Below, piece by piece: positions 1 through 9,004 of a DNA stretch of 28,081 bases (its first letter is position 1; every line of letters begins with the position of its first letter). Where the stretch lies: contig JBKBKN010000034.1 in NCBI GenBank assembly GCA_046294625.1, forward strand, positions 1 to 28,081. The letters are read 5' to 3'. The translations under genes and the position numbers were made by a program. The notes beneath the pieces were generated by a model, which was not told the origin of the DNA, made no database searches, and saw nothing but the letters and a program-made list of their open reading frames with translations. The stretch is from JBKBKN01 sp046294625 (GTDB taxonomy: Bacteria; Bacteroidota; Bacteroidia; M30B66).

Positions 1-154
1 TCCGCTTCGTTTTTGACAGCTACAATATCAAGCAGATTTTTTTACTTTCAACCCGTCCATTTTATGGGAAGCCCACATTCAACTCAACGGCAAGAAAGGT
101 TTTATAAATGAAAATGGTCAATATTTGATTGAAGAAAATTCAAAAACACCTTAA
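1..154 (+). pseudogene. 3' end of a WG-repeat-like protein gene, frame-broken
   Basis: The reading frame ending in TAA at 152-154 codes for a tail containing GKKGFINENGQYLI, which resembles the WG-repeat unit (a beta motif of the form GxWGFIDxxGxxVI). In that frame there is a TGA at 14-16. The frame that looks protein-like before about position 37 (RFVFDSYNIKQIF) is a different one, and the two join if one base is added to the seven-T run at 37-43. So this is either a 3' coding end with a frameshift, or a sequencing indel in a homopolymer. The gene starts outside the window. Function is unknown: WG-repeat proteins of Bacteroidota are mostly secreted or uncharacterised. The motif match is by eye and short, so the call is weak. 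Confidence 0.33.
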
Positions 155-367
155 ATAAATACTCGCAATTAAATTAGATCAAGTTAATTCAGAAATCGTT
201 TTCAAAGTACCAAAAAATCTGGCGAACCGCAACGGAATCTCCTCTTCTACCCTATTCAGCGCGTATTGAATTAGCATTTTCGATAAAACACCTTTTCTAA
301 GGCTAAAAGTCGATAATAATGTTAAAATGATAAGTAGTAAGGGTTAAATACCAAACTAGTTTTGAAT
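155..367. other. intergenic region, no gene seen
   Basis: This 213-bp AT-rich spacer lies between the WG-like 3' end and the 3' end of the permease, so two convergent transcripts end here. I see no GC-rich hairpin followed by a T-run on either strand. The only symmetric element is the 10-bp palindrome AAACTAGTTT near 354, which is too short and AT-rich to call a terminator. Confidence 0.5.
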
Positions 368-1618
368 TTAATTAGCCCGAATCGCTTCTACCGGATCAAG
401 TCTTGATGCGGTGAGTGCAGGCGCGATGCCGCAAACCAATCCAATAATGCTCGAAATACCTATACCCATCAAAATATTATTGAGCGATAAGGCTAGCTCG
501 ACATCGGCAAAATATTGGGCAAACAAGGTCAACAGGAATATGAGTAATAAACCAATCACACCTCCTGTCAAACAGAGCATCACAGATTCTACAAGAAACT
601 GAAAAAGAATAAAAAACCTTTTTGCACCGAGTGATTTTTGAATTCCAATAATGTTAGTTCGTTCCTTCACTGAAACAAACATGATGTTGGCAATGCCAAA
701 CCCTCCAACAAGAATGGAGAAGACACCAATAAACCAACCGGCAGAATTTACAATAGCTATCAATTGATCAAAAGTATTGGAAATCAGCTTGGTTTCGTTC
801 AATGAAAAATTATCATCTTCATCAGGTGCGAGCCGGCGAATTGCCCTCATGATTCCATACAATTCTTCTATCAGCTCCTGATTGGTGATACCCGGAGCAG
901 CTTTAGCCATAATCAGCGGATTAACAGCATCTGACTTGATATCTACATTGTATCTAAGCAAGTTGATCGGAATCACCATTGCATTATCGTTGCCAAAGTC
1001 AATAATATTATCTCCTTCTTTTTTGAATACCCCTATTACTCTTGCAACTTTATTGCGAATAGTTACTTCGTTTCCCACAGGGTCCACATTACCAAAAAGT
1101 TCTTCTGCAAGGTCAGCACCTAATACAGCATAATTCGCTCCACTGTTGATTTCCGATGGACTTAAGTATCGCCCCGAAGCAATTTCAAAATTCTTAATTT
1201 GTTCATATTCATCCGTCACGCCGACCACCTTTACAAACTCGGCCATATTACCTTCATGAATAACCGTGGTCATTCCGGTGGCTGTAAATGCCATATTGGC
1301 TGCCAGCTGCGATCTTCTTTTTACTTCTTGCAATTCGTCCAGTTGCACCACAGGGCGATTCATATACTTCCACCAGGGATAATCTGAAGAAAAGGTCCAC
1401 GGCCACTTTTGAATATAAATTACATTATCGCCCAGGCTGGCTATGCTGTTATCTATGTTTCGTTTGATTGAGTCAACCATGGTAAAAACAGAGATAATGG
1501 CAAAAATCCCAATCGTCACACCCAACAGAGAAAGAAATGTGCGTAGTTTATTTTCCAGCATTGCGCCAAAAGCAAACCTGATACTCTCTCCTAATAACTT
1601 AATGTAGATTCTCCACAT
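368..1618 (-). CDS. MacB/FtsX-type ABC transporter permease
   Basis: This is a 416-residue inner-membrane subunit of a MacB/LolC-like ABC transporter, a family that uses mechanical transmission across the periplasm rather than a classical translocation pore. An N-terminal membrane segment lies at about residues 27-50. A large periplasmic MacB_PCD domain follows (about 50-285), then three C-terminal membrane segments (about 292-316, 343-370 and 380-402). The loop after the second membrane segment carries the FtsX-type signature ERTNIIGIQKSLGA, and the protein ends in the usual LDPVEAIRAN. Length and topology are complete for the family. The ATPase and membrane-fusion partners are not in the window, so the substrate cannot be named. 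It starts at an ATG about 20 nt downstream of a perfect TAnnTTTG box and is divergent from purH. Confidence 0.92.
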   Translation of the reverse strand: MWRIYIKLLGESIRFAFGAMLENKLRTFLSLLGVTIGIFAIISVFTMVDSIKRNIDNSIASLGDNVIYIQKWPWTFSSDYPWWKYMNRPVVQLDELQEVKRRSQLAANMAFTATGMTTVIHEGNMAEFVKVVGVTDEYEQIKNFEIASGRYLSPSEINSGANYAVLGADLAEELFGNVDPVGNEVTIRNKVARVIGVFKKEGDNIIDFGNDNAMVIPINLLRYNVDIKSDAVNPLIMAKAAPGITNQELIEELYGIMRAIRRLAPDEDDNFSLNETKLISNTFDQLIAIVNSAGWFIGVFSILVGGFGIANIMFVSVKERTNIIGIQKSLGAKRFFILFQFLVESVMLCLTGGVIGLLLIFLLTLFAQYFADVELALSLNNILMGIGISSIIGLVCGIAPALTASRLDPVEAIRAN

Positions 1619-1637
1619 GCCTAGAATACAAATTTGC

Positions 1638-1645
1638 CAAATATA
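1638..1645 (-). promoter_or_regulatory. putative -7 promoter box (TATATTTG) of the permease
   Basis: Read on the minus strand this is TATATTTG, a perfect match to the Bacteroidota TAnnTTTG element. It lies 20 nt before the permease ATG. A TTTA, one mismatch from the -33 TTTG element, lies 18 nt further upstream. The position and orientation fit. There is no experimental support. Confidence 0.45.
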
Positions 1646-1759
1646 TTGAAATTGCTAACGGGCTAAACTATTAATTCTAATATTAAAGGATGCCAACTGA
1701 CATTACTCCTGCCCTATGCCATCCGATATGTTTTTACGAAAAAATGCTTGAACACAGCT

Positions 1760-1793
1760 TCATTGTTTCTGCAATGATTTCACCCAATCATTG
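1760..1793 (+). promoter_or_regulatory. three-arm alternative hairpin upstream of purH
   Basis: Three arms lie in tandem: TCATTG (1760-1765), CAATGATT (1772-1779) and AATCATTG (1786-1793). The middle arm can pair with the first (6 bp, 6-nt loop) or with the last (8 bp perfect, 6-nt loop), so the two hairpins exclude each other. The block ends 107 nt before the purH start. It could be a protein-binding inverted repeat or an RNA switch-like leader, and the sequence alone does not tell which. It matches no riboswitch class I know. Confidence 0.35.
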
Positions 1794-1900
1794 AAAGGAT
1801 ATGAACACTTTTAATATTTTATTAACATTGTAAAAAAACATCTGCATCAGTCCACGTTGCCTCAATCATATTTAATAACATTGCAGAAAAATAAAGCCAA

Positions 1901-3403
1901 TTGCCTTCATCTGACATCAAAATCAAAAAAGCCTTAATATCAGTATTTTACAAAGACAAATTGTTGCCGCTTGCCGAAACTTTGTATCAGGCAGGCGTAG
2001 AAATTTTCTCTACAGGCGGAACAAGAGCATTTTTAGAGCAAGCCGGGTTCTCTGTTATTGCCATTGAAGACCTTACCGGCTATCCATCGATTTTAGGAGG
2101 ACGAGTAAAAACTTTACACCCCAAAGTGTTTGGCGGCATTTTAAAACGTGGTCAAAATGATCAAGATATCGAAGAGATTGAGCGCTTTAATATTCCTACT
2201 TTCGATTTGGTAATTGTTGATTTATATCCTTTCGAAGAAACGCTTAATAAGACTTCAGACGTATCTGAAATCATTGAAAAAATAGATATCGGTGGTGTTT
2301 CTCTAATTAGAGCAGCAGCAAAAAACTTTACCGATGTGCTGATTGTGCCCGATCGAAAATTCTACAATGAATTCACCGAAGTATTTACCCAAAATGGCGG
2401 TAAGTCAGATGAAACATTCCGCAGGAAAATGGCAGCAGCCGCATTTGAAATCACTTCCAATTATGACCGAATGATTTCATCTTGGATGTATGGTGAAGAC
2501 AACTCCAAAGCGTTGCGTTATGGAGAGAATCCGCATCAAGCAGCTTCCTTCAAAGGAGACCTCTCTCAAGTTTTCTCTCAATTAAATGGCAAAGAACTAT
2601 CTTATAACAATCTTCTAGATGTGGATGCTTGTTTGCAATTGTTGCAAGATTTTGATGAAGCATCTTGTGCTATCATCAAGCATAACAATGCATGTGGTTT
2701 TGCATCTCGCGAAAATCAACTAGAATGTTGGCAACTCGCACTGGCCGGCGACCCGGTTTCTGCATTCGGAGGAATTATCGGTTTTAACCGTCCTCTAGAA
2801 ACCGAAACGGCCAAAGCGATCGATACGATATTCTTCGAAATTATTTTAGCGCCTGATTTCAGTGAAGAAGCACTGGAAATATTGAAATCGAAAAAGAATA
2901 GAATCATTCTGAAAACAAAACCGGAATTCCAATTTCCGGAAAAACAAATCAGAAGCTTGTTGGGTGGAGTGCTGGAACAGGACAGTAACAATTATATTGA
3001 CCAACCTGATACCTGGAAAGTCGCGAGCGAAGTAGTTCCCAATCAGAAACAAACAACCGATTTAGTTTTTGCTACCAAACTCGTAAAACACACTAAGTCT
3101 AATGCGATTGTGCTTGCTTCTGACCGCCAATTGCTTGCTAGTGGTACCGGACAAACTTCCAGAGTGGATGCACTCAAGCAGGCAATAGAAAAAGCTAAAC
3201 GCAATAATTTCAACCTTCATCAGGCAGTGATGGCATCTGATGCATTTTTCCCATTTCCTGACTGCGTCGAAATTGCAGCAGCGGAAGGAATCAAAGCAAT
3301 TGCACAGCCCGGAGGCTCTATTAAAGATCAGGATTCAATCGATGCTTGCAACAGATTGAATGTTGGCATGTATTTAACCGGAAAAAGACATTTTAAACAC
3401 TAA
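1901..3403 (+). CDS. purH: bifunctional AICAR formyltransferase/IMP cyclohydrolase
   Basis: PurH catalyses the last two steps of de novo purine synthesis: formylation of AICAR with 10-formyl-THF, then ring closure to IMP. The 500 residues cover both domains. The N-terminal MGS-like cyclohydrolase domain shows GRVKTLHPKVFGGIL at 67-81 and IGGVSLIRAAAKN at 130-142. The transformylase domain shows RYGENPHQ at 206-213 and the catalytic Lys260-His261 in KHNNACGFA. The start is a TTG: the in-frame TAA at 1892-1894 is only two codons upstream, no ATG lies nearby, and the family's conserved KALISVFYKD begins at residue 10. The gene heads the run into mreB with a 16-bp gap. The protein is complete, with no missing motif seen. 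Confidence 0.97.
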   Translation: MPSSDIKIKKALISVFYKDKLLPLAETLYQAGVEIFSTGGTRAFLEQAGFSVIAIEDLTGYPSILGGRVKTLHPKVFGGILKRGQNDQDIEEIERFNIPTFDLVIVDLYPFEETLNKTSDVSEIIEKIDIGGVSLIRAAAKNFTDVLIVPDRKFYNEFTEVFTQNGGKSDETFRRKMAAAAFEITSNYDRMISSWMYGEDNSKALRYGENPHQAASFKGDLSQVFSQLNGKELSYNNLLDVDACLQLLQDFDEASCAIIKHNNACGFASRENQLECWQLALAGDPVSAFGGIIGFNRPLETETAKAIDTIFFEIILAPDFSEEALEILKSKKNRIILKTKPEFQFPEKQIRSLLGGVLEQDSNNYIDQPDTWKVASEVVPNQKQTTDLVFATKLVKHTKSNAIVLASDRQLLASGTGQTSRVDALKQAIEKAKRNNFNLHQAVMASDAFFPFPDCVEIAAAEGIKAIAQPGGSIKDQDSIDACNRLNVGMYLTGKRHFKH

Positions 3404-3419
3404 AAATATTTGATTACAA

Positions 3420-4442
3420 ATGGGATTATTCAATTTATTCACACAAGAAATAGCCATAGACCTTGGAACGGCCAACACCATTATCATTCACAATGATAAG
3501 GTAGTGGTTGATGAGCCTTCTATAGTAGCCATAGAACGCTCCAGCGGTAAAGTTATCGCAGTGGGCAAACAAGCAATGAAAATGCATGGTAAAACACACG
3601 AAAACATTAAAACCATCAGACCATTGAAAGATGGAGTGATTGCAGACTTTAATGCTGCAGAGCACATGATTCGAGGCATGATTAAAATGATTAATCCCGG
3701 TCGTAAAATTTTCCAGCCATCATTGCGCATGGTAATTTGCATTCCATCGGGGATTACAGAAGTGGAGAAACGTGCCGTTCGCGACTCTGCCGAACATGCC
3801 GGAGCTAAAGAAGTGTATCTCATTCATGAGCCAATGGCAGCCGCTATCGGTATCGGTATTGATGTGGAGGAGCCGATGGGCAATATGATTATTGATATCG
3901 GAGGTGGTACGAGCGAAATCGCCGTAATAGCGCTTGGAGGTATTGTTTGCGATAAATCTATCCGTGTAGCAGGCGACGACTTCACTGCTGATATTGAAGA
4001 TTACATGCGTCGTCAGCACAACATTCATATTGGAGAACGCACTGCCGAAACCATCAAAATTGAAGTAGGCGCCGCGTTAACCGAAATCGATGATCCACCA
4101 GCTGACTTTGCTGTGCATGGAAGAGATATGATGACCGGTATTCCAAAAGAAATCATGGTATCGTATCAAGAAATTGCACATTGTCTCGATAAATCGATTG
4201 CGAAAATTGAAACCGCGATTCTTAATGCACTTGAAATGACCCCACCAGAGCTATCAGCCGACATTTACCGCACAGGTATTTATCTCGCTGGAGGAGGGTC
4301 AATGCTTCGTGGCTTGGATAAGCGTATCTCTGCAAGAACCAAACTTCCGGTTTATATTGCTGAAGACCCGCTAAGAGCAGTGGCAAGAGGAACAGGTATA
4401 GCATTGAAAAATGTGGATAAATTCAAGTTCCTAATCAGATAG
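3420..4442 (+). CDS. mreB: rod shape-determining protein MreB
   Basis: This is the actin-like ATPase whose membrane-bound filaments direct lateral wall synthesis. It has 340 residues, normal for the family. Phosphate-1 motif DLGTANT is at 14-20, phosphate-2 motif DIGGGTSE at 159-166 and adenosine motif LAGGGSML at 289-296. A hydrophobic/amphipathic start (MGLFNLF) fits membrane attachment. It starts at an ATG 16 bp after the purH stop and is followed 37 bp later by mreC, so it is probably cotranscribed with both. No unusual residues were seen. Confidence 0.98.
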   Translation: MGLFNLFTQEIAIDLGTANTIIIHNDKVVVDEPSIVAIERSSGKVIAVGKQAMKMHGKTHENIKTIRPLKDGVIADFNAAEHMIRGMIKMINPGRKIFQPSLRMVICIPSGITEVEKRAVRDSAEHAGAKEVYLIHEPMAAAIGIGIDVEEPMGNMIIDIGGGTSEIAVIALGGIVCDKSIRVAGDDFTADIEDYMRRQHNIHIGERTAETIKIEVGAALTEIDDPPADFAVHGRDMMTGIPKEIMVSYQEIAHCLDKSIAKIETAILNALEMTPPELSADIYRTGIYLAGGGSMLRGLDKRISARTKLPVYIAEDPLRAVARGTGIALKNVDKFKFLIR

Positions 4443-4479
4443 ATACATTCGCTATCTGCAAGGACGCTAATATCGGCAT

Positions 4480-5310
4480 ATGAAGAATTTTATACTGCTC
4501 ATCAGAAAATATAATTTCTTTATCCTTTTCCTGATGTTGCAAGTTGTTTCCATATACTTGCTTGTTCAAAACAACAGCTATCAGCGTACCTCATTTGTCA
4601 ATACCAGCAATTTTTACGTAGGCAAGATTTATGAATATTATGCCATGTTTACGGATTACCTTAAATTATCCTACAACAACCGCATACTGGCTGAAGAAAA
4701 TGCAAGACTACTCAACCAAATGTCTTTTGCCAAATATGATCTTGACAGCACACAAACAAAAATAATCGACAGCCTATATAAACAGCAGTATGTATTTGTA
4801 GAAGCCCGCATCATCAATAATTCAACCAATAAGATTAACAACTATATTACCCTTAACAAAGGAGGAATCCATGGTATAGATCGCGATATGGCGGTGATTT
4901 CGAGCGATGGTGTGGTTGGAATTGTGAAAGATGTCTCGGATCATTTTTCATCGGTGATTTCTATCCTCAACAGTCAAATAAAAATCAGCTCCAAAATCAA
5001 GAAAAACAACTATTTCGGTTCATTGGTTTGGGATGGAAAATCGTCTCAATACTGTAACTTGATGGATATCCCTATTCATGCGCCTGTTGAAGTAGGAGAT
5101 ACGATTATTACGAGCGAGCATTCCAATATCTTCCCACAAGGAATCATGGTAGGTACGGTGAGCGAGACATCCACTGCAGGACAAAGCTTCAAATTAATCC
5201 GGGTAAAACTTTCAGTGAATTTTGACAATATTACCAATGTGTATGTAGTTAGAGATTTGATGAAAGAAGAACGCAAGAAACTTGAAATGAGCACCCAAAA
5301 TGATAAATGA
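4480..5310 (+). CDS. mreC: rod shape-determining protein MreC
   Basis: MreC is the bitopic scaffold of the elongasome that links cytoplasmic MreB to periplasmic PBP2 and activates it. The 276-residue protein has a short cytoplasmic tail, one membrane segment at about 12-29, a charged/Leu-rich likely coiled coil at about 60-100 (NNRILAEENARLLNQ) and a C-terminal beta-rich MreC domain at about 105-260 with GIHGIDRDMAVISSDGVVG. Its 3' end overlaps the start of mreD by 11 bp, which argues for translational coupling. Position between mreB and mreD supports the call. Confidence 0.95.
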   Translation: MKNFILLIRKYNFFILFLMLQVVSIYLLVQNNSYQRTSFVNTSNFYVGKIYEYYAMFTDYLKLSYNNRILAEENARLLNQMSFAKYDLDSTQTKIIDSLYKQQYVFVEARIINNSTNKINNYITLNKGGIHGIDRDMAVISSDGVVGIVKDVSDHFSSVISILNSQIKISSKIKKNNYFGSLVWDGKSSQYCNLMDIPIHAPVEVGDTIITSEHSNIFPQGIMVGTVSETSTAGQSFKLIRVKLSVNFDNITNVYVVRDLMKEERKKLEMSTQNDK

Positions 5311-5818
5311 TATTTTCAAAAATATAATCCGATTTATTGCGCTCCTTTTTGTGCAGTTGTTGGTAGTTAACCAGATCGAACTAAGTGGCTATGTCAACCC
5401 TTACCTCTATGTGCTGTTCATCATCATGCTGCCAATCAACTGGAGCAAGCATCTGGTGCTTATTCTATCCATGCTGGTGGGCTTCTGTATGGATATTTTT
5501 TCTAATACCTTGGGCATGCACACTTCGGCTTGTTTGCTCATCGGATTCCTACGACCCTTTATTCTCAATGTGATTGCACCGCGTGAAGATATTGAAATTA
5601 TTTTAAGTCTTGATATCAAAGGCTTGGGCCTCTCCAAGTTTTTTGTTTATGCATCACTTATGGTACTGATTCATCATTTGTGGTTGTATATACTTGAAGC
5701 CTTTACCTTTTTGTTTATATTAGATCTGCTACTTAGAGTGATTTTAAGCAGCTTCGCCACACTATTGCTTATCTTGCTCAGTCAAATGTTTTTGAGCTTT
5801 AAGAGAGAAAGCACCTAA
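5300..5818 (+). CDS. mreD: rod shape-determining protein MreD
   Basis: This is a 172-residue, almost entirely hydrophobic protein with about five predicted membrane segments, typical of MreD, the integral-membrane partner of MreC. Sequence conservation in this family is low, so the call rests on size, topology, the FCMDIFSNTLGMHT stretch (a common MreD feature) and the position directly after mreC, which it overlaps by 11 bp. A 46-bp spacer separates it from mrdA. Confidence 0.9.
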   Translation: MINDIFKNIIRFIALLFVQLLVVNQIELSGYVNPYLYVLFIIMLPINWSKHLVLILSMLVGFCMDIFSNTLGMHTSACLLIGFLRPFILNVIAPREDIEIILSLDIKGLGLSKFFVYASLMVLIHHLWLYILEAFTFLFILDLLLRVILSSFATLLLILLSQMFLSFKREST

Positions 5819-5864
5819 TCAATGCCATTCTGAATCTGAATAACCAAATAGAATTGACATAAAA

Positions 5865-7697
5865 ATGAATATATTCAGTGAGAGAAAATTTGTGATTGCT
5901 ATGATTTTCGTGGCACTCATCATTATTTATCTCATCAGGATTTTTTACATACAGGTGATTGACGATAGCTACAAGCTCTCGGCCAACGACAACGCGCTGC
6001 GACACAAAATTGAATATCCTGAACGTGGGGTGATTTACGACCGCAATGGCAAGATTCTGGTTTACAACGAAGCCGCATACGATCTAATGGTAATTCCCCG
6101 AAAGGTGAAAGAAATCGACACCCTTGACTTTTGCGAATTGCTGGATATCACCAAAGAAGATTTTATTAAGAAGCTAAATAAGCTTAAAGAACAAAAATAC
6201 AGTTCCTATCGCCCCGAAATCTTTCAAACCGAGATCAGCATGGAAACCTATGCGGCCTTGCAGGAAAAGATGTATAAGTTTCCGGGCTTTTATGTGCAAT
6301 CGCGCACTTTGAGAAAATATCCGATGAAAATCGCTGCACATGCTTTGGGTTATGTAGGTGAAGTGGATGAACAAATCATTGCTGAAAATCCATACTATAG
6401 ATCTGGCGACAATATTGGACGAAGCGGCATAGAGCGATCGCATGAAGATAATCTTCGCGGACAGCGTGGTGTAAAAATCGTGATGGTGGATGTGTTTAAC
6501 AGGGAGAAAGGCAGTTTCGAAGGTGGCAAATATGATACGGCTTCTGTTTTGGGCAAAAATTTAATATCGTCGATCGATGCCGATTTGCAGGAATATGGGG
6601 AACAATTGATGCAGCGAAAAGTGGGTAGTATCGTTGCCATTCAACCCCAAACAGGAGAAATACTTGCCATGGTGAGTAGTCCGAATTATGATCCCAATTT
6701 ATTGGTGGGGCGTGCCAAAAGCAAGAATTTCCGCAAGATGGTATTGGATACGCTAAAGCCACTATTTAACCGTGCCACCATGGCCAAATACCCTCCCGGA
6801 TCTACATTTAAAATGGTGAACGGTTTGATAGGGTTGCAGGAAGGGGTAATCACCCCACAAACCACATTTGGTTGCTCTAGAGGCTTTGTGTTTGGTGGCT
6901 TAAGGGTGGGCTGTCACCCGCATGCTTCGCCGGTTGACTTGCGCTACAGCGTAACCACTTCATGCAATGCCTACTATTGCAATGTTTTTAAAAACATCGT
7001 ACAGAAATACCCCAAAGCAGCTATAGGATTCGAAGTTTGGCGCAATTATGTGTTAAATTTTGGAATGGGAAGACGCTATCCAATCGACCTCCCGCAGGAA
7101 TCTAGTGGCAATGTGCCAACGGTTCAATACTATGATAAATACCATGGAGCAGGCCGATGGAACGCCATATCGGTCATCTCCTTAGCAATTGGGCAAGGAG
7201 AAATGGGGGTAACGCCCTTGCAGATGGCCAATTATTGTGCGTTGCTGGCCAACCGTGGCTGGTTCTATCCACCTCATTTGATCAAAGAGGTGGAAGGTGG
7301 GCAAATCGATACCATTTACAAGACTAAACGCTTCACCGGGGTTGATGAAAAATATCATGAACTCATCGTAGAAGCCATGCGAAATGTGGTGACTAATGGA
7401 ACAGGGCGTATAGCACAGTTAGATACCGTAACCATTTGTGGCAAAACTGGAACAGCACAGAATCCACATGGTAAGGATCACTCCATTTTCATTGCATTTG
7501 CTCCTATGAATGATCCACAGATTGCAATTTCTGTGTATGTTGAAAATGCAGGCTTTGGTGCCACCTGGGCCGCACCCATTGCGAGTCTGATGATCGAAAA
7601 ATATTTAAGAAGGGAAGTAAAAAGAGCAGAAATGGAAAAAAGAATCATGGATGCTGATTTGCTTCCTAAAAAAGCAGATTGGGTGGCTAAAAAATAA
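5865..7697 (+). CDS. mrdA: penicillin-binding protein 2 (elongasome DD-transpeptidase)
   Basis: This class B PBP cross-links peptidoglycan during cell elongation, working with the RodA glycosyltransferase encoded next. The 610-residue protein has an N-terminal anchor at about 10-31, a dimerisation/pedestal domain at about 50-220 (with RGVIYDRNGKIL at 54-65), and a transpeptidase domain with all three catalytic motifs: SxxK as STFK at 313-316 (nucleophile Ser313), SxN as SCN at 366-368, and KTGT at 527-530. The C-terminus is Lys-rich. rodA starts 4 bp after its stop. All active-site motifs are intact, so a functional beta-lactam target is expected. Confidence 0.97.
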   Translation: MNIFSERKFVIAMIFVALIIIYLIRIFYIQVIDDSYKLSANDNALRHKIEYPERGVIYDRNGKILVYNEAAYDLMVIPRKVKEIDTLDFCELLDITKEDFIKKLNKLKEQKYSSYRPEIFQTEISMETYAALQEKMYKFPGFYVQSRTLRKYPMKIAAHALGYVGEVDEQIIAENPYYRSGDNIGRSGIERSHEDNLRGQRGVKIVMVDVFNREKGSFEGGKYDTASVLGKNLISSIDADLQEYGEQLMQRKVGSIVAIQPQTGEILAMVSSPNYDPNLLVGRAKSKNFRKMVLDTLKPLFNRATMAKYPPGSTFKMVNGLIGLQEGVITPQTTFGCSRGFVFGGLRVGCHPHASPVDLRYSVTTSCNAYYCNVFKNIVQKYPKAAIGFEVWRNYVLNFGMGRRYPIDLPQESSGNVPTVQYYDKYHGAGRWNAISVISLAIGQGEMGVTPLQMANYCALLANRGWFYPPHLIKEVEGGQIDTIYKTKRFTGVDEKYHELIVEAMRNVVTNGTGRIAQLDTVTICGKTGTAQNPHGKDHSIFIAFAPMNDPQIAISVYVENAGFGATWAAPIASLMIEKYLRREVKRAEMEKRIMDADLLPKKADWVAKK

Positions 7698-7701
7698 AGA
7701 C

Positions 7702-8970
7702 ATGACCAGAGGCAGAAACGAAGGAGTTTTACAAAATATAGACTGGCTCACCGTGCTCATTTACCTGATCATGGTGTTCATGGGCTGGTTTAATATTTAT
7801 GCAGCTGTTTACAACGAGGAGCATCAAAGCATCATGGATGCCAGTCAATCCTATGGTAAACAGCTTATCTGGATTATCACTGCCTTTTTTATTGCCCTTG
7901 TAATTTTGATCATCGATGGGGAATTCTTTCCCACATTTGCCTATGCGCTTTATGTAATATTTATGCTCTTGCTGCTATCGGTCTTTATTTTTGGTACCGA
8001 AATCAAGGGCTCAAAATCGTGGATTGCAATTGGAGAATTCCGGATCCAACCGGCTGAATTTGCAAAGTTCGCAGCCAATCTGGCCATTGCGAAGTTTCTG
8101 AGCAACATGAATTTTAAAATTGATCATTTCCGAACCCGCATCATCGCTATTGCTTTTTTTGCCATACCGGCCATTATCATCATTCTTCAAAAAGAGACAG
8201 GAAGTGCTCTGGTTTTTTCGGCTTTCATACTCGTACTCTATCGTGAAGGTTTGCCCGGTATCTACCTCTTTCTTGGATTTGCTTTTGCAGTAATTTGTGT
8301 GCTTGCATTAATTATGAATCCGGTCGTGCTTTCATGGATTGTGGCTGCAGGCTGCGTAGCTGGTATTGCTGTTTACCGCTTTAGACTCAAAGCCATCATC
8401 ACCGCATTGGTCACCTTTATTGTGGCATTTGCTACCATCCAATCTATAGACTATATTTTTGAAAAAGTACTGGAAGAGCACCAGAAAAAGCGTATCAATG
8501 TGTTGCTTGGCAAAGAGCAAGACTTAAAAGGCGCAGGATACAATGTGCATCAAAGCCTTATTGCAATTGGCTCCGGCGGATTATCCGGAAAAGGCTTTTT
8601 GAACGGCACCCAAACCAAATATAATTTCGTTCCGGAACAAAGCACCGACTTTATTTTCTGCACCGTAGGCGAAGAGTGGGGCTTTATTGGAAGTCTTGTT
8701 GTACTTGCTTTATTTTTATTTCTGCTCTTACGATTAATTTTCCTTGCCGAGCGACAACGCTCGGCATTCAGTCGAATTTATGGCTATGGGCTTGCATGCA
8801 TCATCTTCTTTCACGTAGCAGTGAATATTGGGATGACAATAGGATTAGCTCCGGTGGTGGGTATTCCCCTCCCCTTTTTCAGTTATGGAGGTTCATCTCT
8901 CTGGTCGTTTACTATACTATTATTTATTTTCATCAGACTCGATGCTTATCGTTTCCAAATTCTCCGATGA
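7702..8970 (+). CDS. rodA: RodA peptidoglycan glycosyltransferase (SEDS family)
   Basis: RodA polymerises lipid II into glycan strands and pairs with PBP2. From the ATG at 7702 it has 422 residues and about ten membrane segments. Diagnostic stretches are KGSKSWIAIG at 102-111, PEQSTDF at 311-317 (Asp316 aligns with the essential Asp of RodA/FtsW in TDFI) and PFFSYGGSS at 391-399. An in-frame ATG at 7651 would add 17 residues but would overlap the mrdA C-terminal codons by 47 bp. The 7702 start leaves a 4-bp gap and gives the usual short cytoplasmic N-terminus before the first membrane helix, so I prefer it. Confidence 0.95.
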   Translation: MTRGRNEGVLQNIDWLTVLIYLIMVFMGWFNIYAAVYNEEHQSIMDASQSYGKQLIWIITAFFIALVILIIDGEFFPTFAYALYVIFMLLLLSVFIFGTEIKGSKSWIAIGEFRIQPAEFAKFAANLAIAKFLSNMNFKIDHFRTRIIAIAFFAIPAIIIILQKETGSALVFSAFILVLYREGLPGIYLFLGFAFAVICVLALIMNPVVLSWIVAAGCVAGIAVYRFRLKAIITALVTFIVAFATIQSIDYIFEKVLEEHQKKRINVLLGKEQDLKGAGYNVHQSLIAIGSGGLSGKGFLNGTQTKYNFVPEQSTDFIFCTVGEEWGFIGSLVVLALFLFLLLRLIFLAERQRSAFSRIYGYGLACIIFFHVAVNIGMTIGLAPVVGIPLPFFSYGGSSLWSFTILLFIFIRLDAYRFQILR

Positions 8971-9004
8971 AAGTCAATCTTTTTATCGCTAATCGTTTTG
9001 CAAA

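Noticed and set aside
7651..7701. 17-codon upstream extension of rodA
   Set aside because: It overlaps the coding end of mrdA and is not part of the RodA family N-terminus; the ATG at 7702 gives a clean 4-bp gap.
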